Shown here piece after piece: positions 7,477 to 14,287 of a stretch of 17,951 nucleotides of DNA; positions within the stretch are counted from its first letter, which is position 1, and the number at the start of each line of letters is the position of its first letter. The translations under genes and the position numbers were made by a program. Source of the stretch: CAMBDR01 sp046597185 (GTDB lineage Bacteria; Pseudomonadota; Gammaproteobacteria; Burkholderiales; Burkholderiaceae_D). The stretch lies in NCBI GenBank assembly GCA_046597185.1, contig JBKJLF010000228.1, positions 1-17,951 on the forward strand, written 5' to 3'. The notes under the pieces were generated by a model. It ran no database searches. It saw only the letters and a list, made by a program, of their open reading frames with translations, and was not told the DNA's origin.

Positions 7477-7510
7477 TTTTGAGATAAATAATTGCGAGGC
7501 GCTTCATAAA

Positions 7511-7543
7511 GCCGCCTTAGCCATAAAACATTGGCTGGGCGGC
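7511..7543. terminator. Hairpin between convergent phhA and ietS remnant
   Basis: GCCGCC at 7511-7516 pairs with GGCGGC at 7538-7543, and inside it AGCCA at 7519-7523 pairs with TGGCT at 7532-7536, leaving an 8-nt loop. It lies between two convergent coding regions (stops near 7476 and 7569), where a bidirectional terminator is expected. No long T-run follows on either strand, so termination would be weak or Rho-assisted. Confidence 0.5.
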
Positions 7544-7568
7544 AATTGTAGTTGTGGACTGATCTGGT

Positions 7569-8036
7569 TTAGATACGGATTGCGATTGCAATTTGCGCTG
7601 CAATTGCCTGTTCAACGATTGAGTAGATGTCCGTTTCGGTTTGCTCGGTATGAATTGACACGATCAGGCTATATCGGGCTGGCGAATCATAACGCGCAAG
7701 CGCATTCCGGGATTGCCACCAGCCTTTTGCCGGGTAAACCGCTATATAACCGCAGTTGGCAAGGTCTGCTGCGGTGCCTTCCCATTCATCCTGGTGTAAT
7801 GATCCTTTATTCCGGTTGGTGCTGCCAAGTGCCCAATCAGCATCCTTTGGTTTTGATGTCATGGCATCATCGTTTTCCAGTTCCGCAGCCGCATTCACAC
7901 GGGCCACAAAATCAGTAGTTGTTTCCAGAGGGCGTTGGACATCGAAGCGCAATCGATGCGATGGATAGTAAAATTTTGATTTTTCACCGCGTGCGGAAGG
8001 GTTGGGTTCGATAAAATAAGAAAGCGTTATCGTTTG
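7569..8036 (-). pseudogene. ietS: ietS remnant: carboxy-terminal part of a subtilisin-like (S8) protease
   Basis: The open frame 7569-7952 continues upstream without a stop as LSYFIEPNP, then YPSHRLRFDVQRPLE, to about 8036, where it meets the end of the ATPase gene. Further hallmarks are DWALGSTNRNKGSLHQDEWEG, split here by family memory into DWxLG and GSLHxDxWxGTAADLA, then IAVYPAKGWW and RYSLIVSIHT. I recognise these as the carboxy-terminal region of S8-family proteases paired with an AAA ATPase, as in IetAS, first known as a Ti-plasmid stability/toxicity module and later reported as antiphage. A complete IetS is several hundred residues with Asp/His/Ser catalytic motifs. All of that is missing, and only about 150 residues remain. 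The breakpoint falls within about 10 bp of the ATPase stop, so an internal deletion removed the protease domain. No functional protease can be made. Confidence 0.78.
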
Positions 8037-9054
8037 GCTGGATCGGCATATGGGGAGGCAAGTCGGTTTGCGGCGAGTTTATTGTTGATCAGGCGGCGCT
8101 CATCCAATGCGCTGGCAAGCACCGTGGTTTGCACTTGGGCGCGTTCCTGCATGATGGCGTCTTTGATGGCATCATTGGTGGCGCGGCAAATTTCGGCATA
8201 ACTCAAGCCATTCGCTTTGCCAGTCAGGCTTTTTTTGTTAAACGGTTTAGGGACGAAAGTGCCTAAACGGGACTGTATCAAGTTGATTGCCTGCTCCGGT
8301 GTCGGCAGATGGTATTCAATCACATCATCAAACCGCCGAAACAAGGCATAGTCTAAAATTTCCGGGTGATTGGTCGCCGCGACAATCAAACTATTGGAGT
8401 GGTCATGCTCGATCATTTGCAAAAAGCTGTTCAATACGCGGCGAATTTCACCCACGTCATTGGCTAACCCACGTTGCGAACCTATCGCGTCAAACTCGTC
8501 AAAAAAATAAACCCCACGTAAATCGGCAATCGCATCAAACACCTGTCGCAATTTGGCCGATGTTTCGCCCATGAACTTGGTAATCAAGGAGTCAAGGCGC
8601 ACTAAAAACAATGGGATGCCTAACTCGCCCGCGAGCGCCGATGCGGTCATGGTTTTGCCCGTGCCGGGCGGGCCAACCAATAGTAATTTCGACGGGACGA
8701 CAGGCCGTGTTCTTTAATCCGTGCCAATAAACGCTGTTCCTGTAATACCCGCGCTAATTGAGTGGCCGCCTGTTCGTCCAGCACCATTTCTGCGAGGCGA
8801 TTTGGCGGGTAGCTTACTGTCAATAAATTGGCTAACTCGCCGCGTGGTTTGCTAATAGGGAGTAATTTGCCACCCGGCTCTTGCACCAGGCGGGTTTTGC
8901 CAGAGTCGATCATATCCCGCAGTTCAATGGCCAATTTCCCATGCCCAAGTTTGGCCTCATGCGCGGCCACTTGCATTGCAATGGAGTAGAATTGCTCATC
9001 ATCGCGATTTGCATGCGATTTGATCAGCGCTTTCAATTGGTCGGAGCTTGCCAC
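8027..9054 (-). pseudogene. ietA: ietA remnant: AAA ATPase frameshifted just before Walker A
   Basis: Residues 1-120 are read from the GTG at 9054. This amino-terminal region (YSIAMQVAAHEAKLGHGKLA, then RDMIDSGK) is typical of the ATPase of IetAS-type pairs. The frame then breaks: LSSRRNYYWLARPARAKP instead of the expected RRKLLLVGPPGTGKT. The second frame runs to the stop at 8027-8029 and carries Walker A (GPPGTGKT), Walker B (VYFFDEFD), a sensor-type AATNHPEILD and the arginine-rich ALFRRFDD. Adding one A to the AAA run (TTT at 8687-8689 on the plus strand) restores a single frame of about 342 residues. The gene is otherwise intact. A TATAAT at 9111-9106 is a possible -10. IetA normally pairs with the downstream protease, which is deleted here. 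A read error at this homopolymer is possible, but the protease loss makes decay more likely. Confidence 0.82.
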
Positions 9055-9105
9055 TTTGAATCCGTTCTAAAGTTGTTTTGTAACCGTGCCATTTGTATCT
9101 CGCCC

Positions 9106-9111
9106 ATTATA
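9106..9111 (-). promoter_or_regulatory. -10 element upstream of ietA remnant
   Basis: A perfect TATAAT on the minus strand lies about 50 bp before the GTG start at 9054. The best -35 (TTGAAA, 9137-9132) is 20 bp away, which is longer than usual. Confidence 0.4.
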
Positions 9112-9257
9112 ACGGTTTATTGGCTGTAAAATTTCAATACATTATTTTTCGTACTTTGTGTTTTTCGGCCAGGGCGTATTTCCCTTATCCAAAATAACCT
9201 TCTTCATGCATACACATGCTGTATTGTTTTCTGCTACGCACTTTTTCGCAAATCCCT

Positions 9258-9263
9258 TATAAT
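9258..9263 (+). promoter_or_regulatory. -10 element upstream of the tail-spike-like gene
   Basis: A perfect TATAAT lies in the 296-bp AT-rich region between ietA and the beta-helix gene, with no recognisable -35 at the normal spacing. It would give a transcript with an approximately 80-nt leader that contains the hairpin at 9290-9309. Apart from this, the ietA -10 and the hairpin, I see nothing in 9055-9350. Confidence 0.4.
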
Positions 9264-9289
9264 TAAAATTCAGTAAATACTTAGCAGGC

Positions 9290-9322
9290 AACCATGCTTT
9301 GTCATGGTTTTATTGTTTTTTT
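9290..9322 (+). terminator. Terminator-like hairpin in the leader of the tail-spike-like gene
   Basis: AACCATG at 9290-9296 and CATGGTT at 9303-9309 form a perfect 7-bp stem with a 6-nt loop. It is followed directly by a T-rich tail (ttattgttttttt). The geometry is that of an intrinsic terminator, yet it lies 30-60 bp before a start codon on the same strand. It may terminate upstream transcription or attenuate expression. Confidence 0.55.
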
Positions 9323-9350
9323 CGGGTAAATTTTAATGAAAAGGGCGCAA

Positions 9351-10815
9351 ATGATGACTGGTAATAACCTTGTGGATACATTTCCACTCAATCGTATCGT
9401 GATTAATCCAAGCGGTGGTGACGATGATGCTGCAATCAATGCGGCGATTACTTCGCTTGCCGGGTTGGGCGGCGGTAAGGTGGAGCTGGGCAGTGGGCTG
9501 TTCAATATCGCTTCGGCGATTTTAATGGCATCCAATATCGTGCTGCAAGGCCAGGGGCGTAACCTGACCGTTTTGCGCTTGAAGGACAATACGCCCTACA
9601 GCGACAATGCGAATGTGATTTTTGCCAAGGCGGGTAGTAGCGACATGAGCGGGTGGGCGATTAGCGATCTCAGTATCGATGCCAATCGGGCCGGTCAGCA
9701 ACGCATCCAGAATGCGCTGACTATTACCGCGCTCAGCCGTAGCGGCACGGTTGCCACGGCCACCGTTGCTTCCACTGCCACGCTGGTATCTGGCGAGTTT
9801 GTTTTCATCAAGGGCGCTGCCAATGGTGCCTACAATGGCGGGTTTGCCATCACGGTTTTGAGCGCCACCCAGTTTCGCTATACGGTCGCGTCCGGTACGG
9901 ATAGTACCTCGGGCACGATGCTTTGCACCACGCAAGATAATGCGTATAACGGCATTAGCGTGCGTGGCAGCAGTACCGGCGGCTTTAGTGTAAAAGACTG
10001 GACGATTCAAAATTTTGAAACCAAAAATGCCGGTTACCACGGCATTGCGGTGTATGGCGGTTGCAGCAATTTTGGCATGTCAACGATTCATTCGCATCAT
10101 AATGGATTTCGCTCGATTCATGTTCATGCTTCCAGAACTGTCACGACTCAGGATTAGCGTGATTGTGCGCAACAACGGCAGTAATACCGCCAGCGTTACC
10201 GGTGGCATGTTTTTTCAAAAATGCAATCAACTCACGTTGATCGGCTGCCAATCGGTCGATAATAATGCGGGTTCGGCGGCACCGCGCCAAGTGTTCATCT
10301 CCACTTCAAGCAATGTGCGCATGAGCGGCTGCATTACCGATGCGGGTACGGCCAATTATGCGGCGCTGGAAGTCGATAACACCTGTTCGGCGCTGCAATT
10401 TTCCGGCAATATGTTTAAACGGCAAACCAGCGGCACGGCGGTAATATTGAGTGCGACCAACGGCTTTTTTGGCAAAGGGCAATTGGTGGGGGCCAATACC
10501 ATCAGCAACCGGGGAACAGGCAATCGGGTCGAACCAGTCGTGGTGCTGACCAAAACGGCGGATTACCTCGCCACCGTCAGTGACCGCTTGATCCGGGTTG
10601 ACGCGTCGGCAGGCAATGTGGTGATCACCTTGCCGGGCGTGGTGGCGTATGGCCTGGAGGCATTTCGCGTCAAAAAAATCGACGCCAGCGCCAATACCGT
10701 GACGATTCAGTGCGCCGGGGCCGAGACCATGGACGGCACCAACAGCAAAGTGATCGGCACGCAGTATGGCGGCATCGCTTTTGAGTCCAATAATGTGACT
10801 TGGGATGTGGTGTAG
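9351..10815 (+). pseudogene. Phage tail-spike-like parallel beta-helix protein, frameshifted
   Basis: The predicted extracellular or virion-type protein of about 487 residues is in two frames, 9351 to about 10157 and about 10140-10815. Residues 1-75 resemble the entry of pectate-lyase-fold proteins (INPSGGDDDAAINAAI, then LGGGKVELGSGLFNI). Repeating short beta-strand coils continue in both frames. Residues about 125-185 contain a module common in phage tail proteins (FVFIKGAANGAYNGGFAITV, then QFRYTVASGT). The last 85 residues (VSDRLIRVDASAGNVVITLP, then TVTIQCAGAETMDG) resemble the carboxy-terminal cap of tail spikes. The frame is broken between about 10130 and 10158 by an apparent one-base insertion. 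AAGGG sits 6 nt before the ATG at 9351, favouring it over 9336. No other phage genes are adjacent. It could be a depolymerase or adhesin remnant; catalytic residues could not be assigned. Confidence 0.75.
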
Positions 10816-10830
10816 GTTGTTGTGACACAA

Positions 10831-10877
10831 TGGCCTGACGGCAGGTATCCGCCAAATGCTGTACTGCTGTCAGGCCA
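10831..10877. repeat. Long imperfect inverted repeat, REP-like
   Basis: The 14-base arms at 10831-10844 and 10864-10877 (TGGCCTGACGGCAG and the complement of TGGCCTGACAGCAG) match at 13 of 14 positions around a 19-nt loop. They lie 16 bp after the stop of the beta-helix gene. No T-run follows, so it is not a canonical terminator. It may protect the mRNA 3' end, act as a Rho-independent-like barrier, or be a repetitive extragenic palindrome. Confidence 0.7.
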
Positions 10878-10928
10878 ACGCCGATACCAGGCCATCCTCG
10901 TCAATTTGAGGCATCCAAAAAATATTTC

Positions 10929-10957
10929 TAGACGACTGGTCTAATATTGTGTATAGT
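10929..10957 (+). promoter_or_regulatory. nemR promoter with overlapping NemR-type operator
   Basis: The palindrome TAGAC-GACTG-GTCTA occupies 10929-10943 and matches the half-site style of NemR boxes. A -35-like TAGACG at 10929-10934 and -10 TATAGT at 10952-10957 are exactly 17 bp apart, so the operator covers the -35 and the repressor would block RNA polymerase. The predicted transcription start is at about 10964, adjacent to the ATG at 10965. Confidence 0.75.
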
Positions 10958-10964
10958 TCGCTGC

Positions 10965-11558
10965 ATGAACACACCACGCACCCCTATCCGCCAGCACATC
11001 CTTGATACCGCCAAGCCGCTTATTTTGGGCAAAGGTTTCTCTGTGGTTGGCTTGAATGAGATTTTGACCGCTGCGGCGGTGCCCAAAGGCTCGTTCTACC
11101 ACTATTTCAAATCCAAGGAATTATTCGGCGAAGCGCTGCTGGAAAGCTATTTTGCCGATTATTTGGCCCAGATGGATTGTTTGCTTGGCAACCAGGCCGT
11201 GTCGGCTGCCGAGCGCCTGATGAATTACTGGCGTAGTTGGTTGGAAGCGCAAAGCAGTTGCGGCATAGACGGCAAATGTTTAGCCGTGAAATTAGGTGGC
11301 GAGGTGTGTGATTTATCCGAGGCCATGCGTTTGGCCTTACGCCAAGGCACGGATCAAATCATTGCGTGTTTGGCCGCGTGCATTACGGCGGGTTTGGCAG
11401 ATGGTTCGCTCACGGGCCAGATCGATGCCCTGCATATGGCGCAAACCTTGTATGAAATGTGGCTGGGTGCCACTCTGCTCACCAAGATGCGGCATGACAG
11501 TAGCGCCATGGAAGGTGCGATGCTGGCAACGCTGGATCTGTTGAATTTGAACCGCTAA
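10965..11558 (+). CDS. nemR: TetR-family repressor, NemR-like electrophile/hypochlorite sensor
   Basis: This is a 197-residue TetR repressor. The amino-terminal helix-turn-helix spans about residues 10-50 (FSVVGLNEILTAAAVPKGSF, then YHYFKSKELF). The carboxy-terminal domain resembles NemR and contains Cys105 in GKCLAVKLGGEV, aligning by position with the redox-sensing Cys106 of E. coli NemR; Cys99 is nearby. In E. coli, NemR releases DNA on reaction with reactive electrophiles, bleach or N-chlorotaurine, derepressing nemA and gloA. Here it precedes nemA by 58 bp on the same strand. I chose the start at 10965 because TetR homology begins there; the frame can extend to 10947 but that would cross the -10. 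No ribosome site is visible before 10965, which fits a leaderless message. Autoregulation is likely from the operator position. Confidence 0.88.
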   Translation: MNTPRTPIRQHILDTAKPLILGKGFSVVGLNEILTAAAVPKGSFYHYFKSKELFGEALLESYFADYLAQMDCLLGNQAVSAAERLMNYWRSWLEAQSSCGIDGKCLAVKLGGEVCDLSEAMRLALRQGTDQIIACLAACITAGLADGSLTGQIDALHMAQTLYEMWLGATLLTKMRHDSSAMEGAMLATLDLLNLNR

Positions 11559-11616
11559 ATAAAAAGCTTCAAAACTGTAAACTCGATTAATTATATTCTT
11601 TAGAAGAGGAAACACC

Positions 11617-12705
11617 ATGTCATCTACCCCCTTATTTACGCCATTATTTGTTCCAATTCAAGCTGGCGCATTGACTTTGAACAACCGCATGATGATGGCA
11701 CCGCTGACCCGTGCCCGTGCCGATCTGGCGCATATACCCAGTGAGCTAATGGCCGAATATTATGCCCAGCGCGCCAGCGCCGGGCTGATCGTCACCGAAT
11801 GCACGATGATTGCGCCCAACACCTCGGCCTTTGTGACCGAGCCTGGCATCTACACCCCGGAACACGTGGCAGCCTGGAAAAAAGTGACCGGTGCAGTGCA
11901 TGCCAAGGGCGGTAAAATCGTCATGCAGATTTGGCATGCAGGCCGTGCCGCGCACCCGGCAATCAACCATGGTGCCGCTAACGTCAGCCCCAGCGCCATC
12001 GCTATCCGGGGGGAAGTGCAAACACCGGGCGGCAAAGTCGCGCACGCTGTACCGCATGCCTTAAGTCTTGATGAAATCAGCACGCTGGTATCGACCTTTG
12101 CCAACGCCGCCAAAAGCGCGATAGAGGCTGGTTTTGATGGCGTGGAAGTGCACGGCGCAAACGGCTATCTGATCGACCAGTTTTTGCGTGATGGCAGCAA
12201 CCAGCGCACGGACAACTACGGTGGCTCGCTGGAAAACCGGGCGCGCTTTTTGTTTGAAGTGCTCACGGCGGTGAGTGCCGCCATTGGTTCGGCGCGGGTG
12301 GGTTTGCGCCTCTCGCCTTTGAACAGTTACAACGACATGATCGACAGCGACCCGCTGGCATGGACCGAATTTTTGTCCACGCGCTTGAATGACTTCAAAC
12401 TGGCTTATTTGCATTTGATGCGGGCGGACTTTTTCCAGCAGCAAAGTGGCGATGTCATGCCGATTGCGCGGCGCAACTACCATGGTGTGTTGATCGGCAA
12501 TATGGGTTACAGCAGCGAAGAAGCGACGGCTGCGATCCAGGATAAAAAACTCGACGTTGTGGCCTTTGGCACTGGCTTTTTGGCCAACCCGGATTTGCCA
12601 GCGCGGGTGAAAGCGGGCGCGGCGTTGAATGTGCCGGATCAGGCGACCTTTTATACGCCGGGGGCCAAAGGTTATACGGATTATCCGTTCATGCAGGCGG
12701 CCTGA
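11617..12705 (+). CDS. nemA: N-ethylmaleimide reductase, Old Yellow Enzyme family
   Basis: This is an FMN-dependent ene-reductase that uses NAD(P)H to reduce activated alkenes, nitro compounds and N-ethylmaleimide in the cytoplasm. The 362 residues form a single TIM barrel. Diagnostic segments are NNRMMMAPLTRARAD (22-36), MQIWHAGRAAHP (103-114), and HGANGYLIDQFLRDGSNQRT (178-197), with the substrate-binding pair His178/Asn181 and the proton-donor Tyr183, followed by DNYGGSLENR. The carboxy terminus GAKGYTDYPFM matches NemA. AGAGGA lies 6 nt before the ATG. It is probably cotranscribed with and controlled by nemR. gloA, which follows in some enterobacteria, is absent. The last 56 bp are duplicated in diverged form at 13662-13716. 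Confidence 0.95.
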   Translation: MSSTPLFTPLFVPIQAGALTLNNRMMMAPLTRARADLAHIPSELMAEYYAQRASAGLIVTECTMIAPNTSAFVTEPGIYTPEHVAAWKKVTGAVHAKGGKIVMQIWHAGRAAHPAINHGAANVSPSAIAIRGEVQTPGGKVAHAVPHALSLDEISTLVSTFANAAKSAIEAGFDGVEVHGANGYLIDQFLRDGSNQRTDNYGGSLENRARFLFEVLTAVSAAIGSARVGLRLSPLNSYNDMIDSDPLAWTEFLSTRLNDFKLAYLHLMRADFFQQQSGDVMPIARRNYHGVLIGNMGYSSEEATAAIQDKKLDVVAFGTGFLANPDLPARVKAGAALNVPDQATFYTPGAKGYTDYPFMQAA

Positions 12706-12758
12706 ATCGGGATTGAATCATCGATTAACACCATCTGCGGACGAACTGGCCCGAAAGA

Positions 12759-13265
12759 ATGATTCGAATTCAAACAAATATCACCAGTGCCGATGTTACA
12801 CGGGCCAGTTTGGTGCTGATCACGCGACCACCGCTTGTGCTCAAAGCTGGGTTAAGATGGTTCGTAATCGTTGGTGCTGTCATGGTTTATATGTATGGCG
12901 TGCCGGGTACAGGCCGGGATATCGCCTTCATGGTGTTTTCGGACAGTGTCGGCGCGCTTGGTTCCGTCGCTTTTGAAATATGCGCCAAGCTCTTGGGTAT
13001 CCGGTTTCTTCTCAAGCTCAGTGATGGCGTACTTGGCATGCACGAATACGAGCTGCAAGATGACGGCCTCTTCGAGCGAACGGCGGTCAATGAGACATTG
13101 ACGAAATGGGAGCGTATTAAAGGTATTTCCCGTGCAGGGCAATATCTTGCCATTGAATTGCCGCAAGGGGCTTTTTACATCTTTCCGCGCCGTTCATTCG
13201 CCAATGAGGATGAACAGCTTGCTTTTCATGCAGAGGTGAGCGCCCGTTTGCAGTGTGTGGTTTGA
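12759..13265 (+). CDS. YcxB-like membrane protein
   Basis: This is a 168-residue protein with two predicted transmembrane helices at about residues 31-49 (RWFVIVGAVMVYMYGV) and 55-80, then a soluble tail. The tail (HEYELQDDGLFERTA, then WERIKGISRAGQYLAIEL and AFYIFPRRSF) matches the YcxB-like carboxy-terminal domain, a small beta-rich domain of unknown function seen in many bacteria. The ATG at 12759 has a weak purine-rich ribosome site (GAAAG). It reads cleanly from start to stop and is one of the few intact genes after nemA. Its last codons overlap the start of a metallophosphoesterase fragment in another frame. Function unknown. Confidence 0.75.
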   Translation: MIRIQTNITSADVTRASLVLITRPPLVLKAGLRWFVIVGAVMVYMYGVPGTGRDIAFMVFSDSVGALGSVAFEICAKLLGIRFLLKLSDGVLGMHEYELQDDGLFERTAVNETLTKWERIKGISRAGQYLAIELPQGAFYIFPRRSFANEDEQLAFHAEVSARLQCVV

Positions 13266-13455
13266 TAAAACGAAGATTGCCTCAACAAGTCGGGCGAGCA
13301 CGGTTTGCCTGAATGTATTGCTGGCAGAAATTGGCAAGCTGGCAGCACAGTGGAAGCCGACCATTATTTGCATTTCGGGTGATTTGGTCTGGCGTGCCGG
13401 TGCCGCCGAAAGCGCATTATTCAACCGTTGGAGAAAGCGCAACATTATGGCCTGA
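13263..13455 (+). pseudogene. Metallophosphoesterase, internal amino-terminal fragment
   Basis: The frame reads LLAEIGKLAAQWKPTIICIS followed by GDLVWRAGAAE. This is the calcineurin-like phosphoesterase pattern in which a helix (AEI..LA..WKP) leads to the metal-binding GD of motif II. Motif I (DxH) should lie about 30 residues earlier and is absent, and the frame diverges after GAAE. Only about 45 residues are recognisable. A matching later part of such a protein lies at 15353-15992, so the two may come from one gene that was split apart. There is no credible start codon. Confidence 0.55.
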
Positions 13456-13655
13456 TACGCATGTTTTACCGCGAATCGCCTGATTTGCCGCGCAATTATA
13501 AAGAAGAAAATCGCGGTTACTTCGATAAAGAATATATCGGCAATCACGCGGATGATTTGGTGCTGATCGTGAAAATAATCAAAGGCGAGCCAGAGCCGCG
13601 CTATGAGTTTGAGACTTTTCGTCCGGTTTTTAAGGCGTTGTTTGGCAAAGGATAG
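13405..13655 (+). pseudogene. Unrecognised gene fragment
   Basis: An open frame, effective from about 13405 and with TTG as its first possible start at 13428, encodes about 80 residues with natural-looking composition (YGLIRMFYRESPDLPRNY, then DKEYIGNHADDLVLIVKI and FETFRPVFKALFGKG). It overlaps the metallophosphoesterase fragment in a different frame and has no ribosome site, so it looks like the carboxy-terminal end of a lost gene. I do not recognise the family. Confidence 0.45.
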
Positions 13656-13661
13656 CCACGC

Positions 13662-13716
13662 TTTATATGCCGGGGCCAAAGGCTATACCGATTATCCGTT
13701 TATGCAAGCGGCTTGA
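13662..13716 (+). pseudogene. Diverged second copy of the nemA 3' end
   Basis: These 55 bases align with 12650-12705, the last 18 codons and stop of nemA, with six substitutions and one missing G. The five substitutions after the gap (ggt/ggc, acg/acc, ttc/ttt, cag/caa, gcc/gct) are all synonymous, so the source was a coding sequence under selection, not a recent copy. The rest of that gene is missing. It is either the tail of a lost nemA paralogue or an attachment-site-like duplication of a gene 3' end. 13717-13890 contains nothing else I can support. Confidence 0.85.
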
Positions 13717-13890
13717 GCCAAGCTACCTGGCCTCATCTGCGAGATAATATTTAATGGGCAGCTCAATTTACCGTGGGGCCTGAACCGGCCATGGCAGTTT
13801 TGCTGTTTGTTGATCCTGCGCGCCATGTTGTGGCGTGCGTGGTGGCATCAATGGTATCATTTCCTTTTTTTAAAATTGATTGGAACATTG

Positions 13891-14268
13891 ATGAAAACCC
13901 CGTTTTCCTGTCGTGCAAGCCGCAGTATCGCAGCATTTGGCAGCGCTCTTGCCGCCAGCTTCATCAGCATGGCGGCGTGCGCTGCTGATCAGAACGAACA
14001 CCACCACCCCGCAGCCAAAGAAGTGGCCGCCTTTCACTCAACCCTGGCACCGCTGTGGCACGCACCTGCAGGCCAGGCCCGCATCGACAACGCTTGCGCA
14101 CAAGCGGCAACGCTGGTGACCTTGGCCAAGGACATCAAGAGCCGCAGCGCTGACGCGTTGAAGCTAGCCGTTGACTTGTTCAAGGAGCAATGCCAAACCA
14201 AACCAGCCGAGGCCGAGGCTGCGTTTGGCAAAGTGCATGATGCGTTTCACAAGGTGAGCGAGCATTGA
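13891..14268 (+). CDS. Small secreted (periplasmic) His-rich protein
   Basis: This is a 125-residue protein with a signal peptide: positively charged start (MKTPFSCRASR), hydrophobic core (IAAFGSALAASFISM) and an AXA cleavage site at residues 29-31 (ACA). The cysteine there is a poor lipobox, so signal peptidase I is more likely. The mature part begins DQNEHHHPAAKEV and is mostly helical, with cysteines in NACAQAATL and KEQCQTKP that could form a disulfide, and it ends KVHDAFHKVSEH. The His-rich start hints at metal binding; this is inference. I placed the start at the ATG of the signal peptide, since the frame extends upstream only through unlikely sequence. The DUF2007 gene begins about 20 bp downstream, suggesting an operon. 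Family not recognised. Confidence 0.75.
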   Translation: MKTPFSCRASRSIAAFGSALAASFISMAACAADQNEHHHPAAKEVAAFHSTLAPLWHAPAGQARIDNACAQAATLVTLAKDIKSRSADALKLAVDLFKEQCQTKPAEAEAAFGKVHDAFHKVSEH

Positions 14269-14287
14269 ACCCATTCACGGAGCCACC

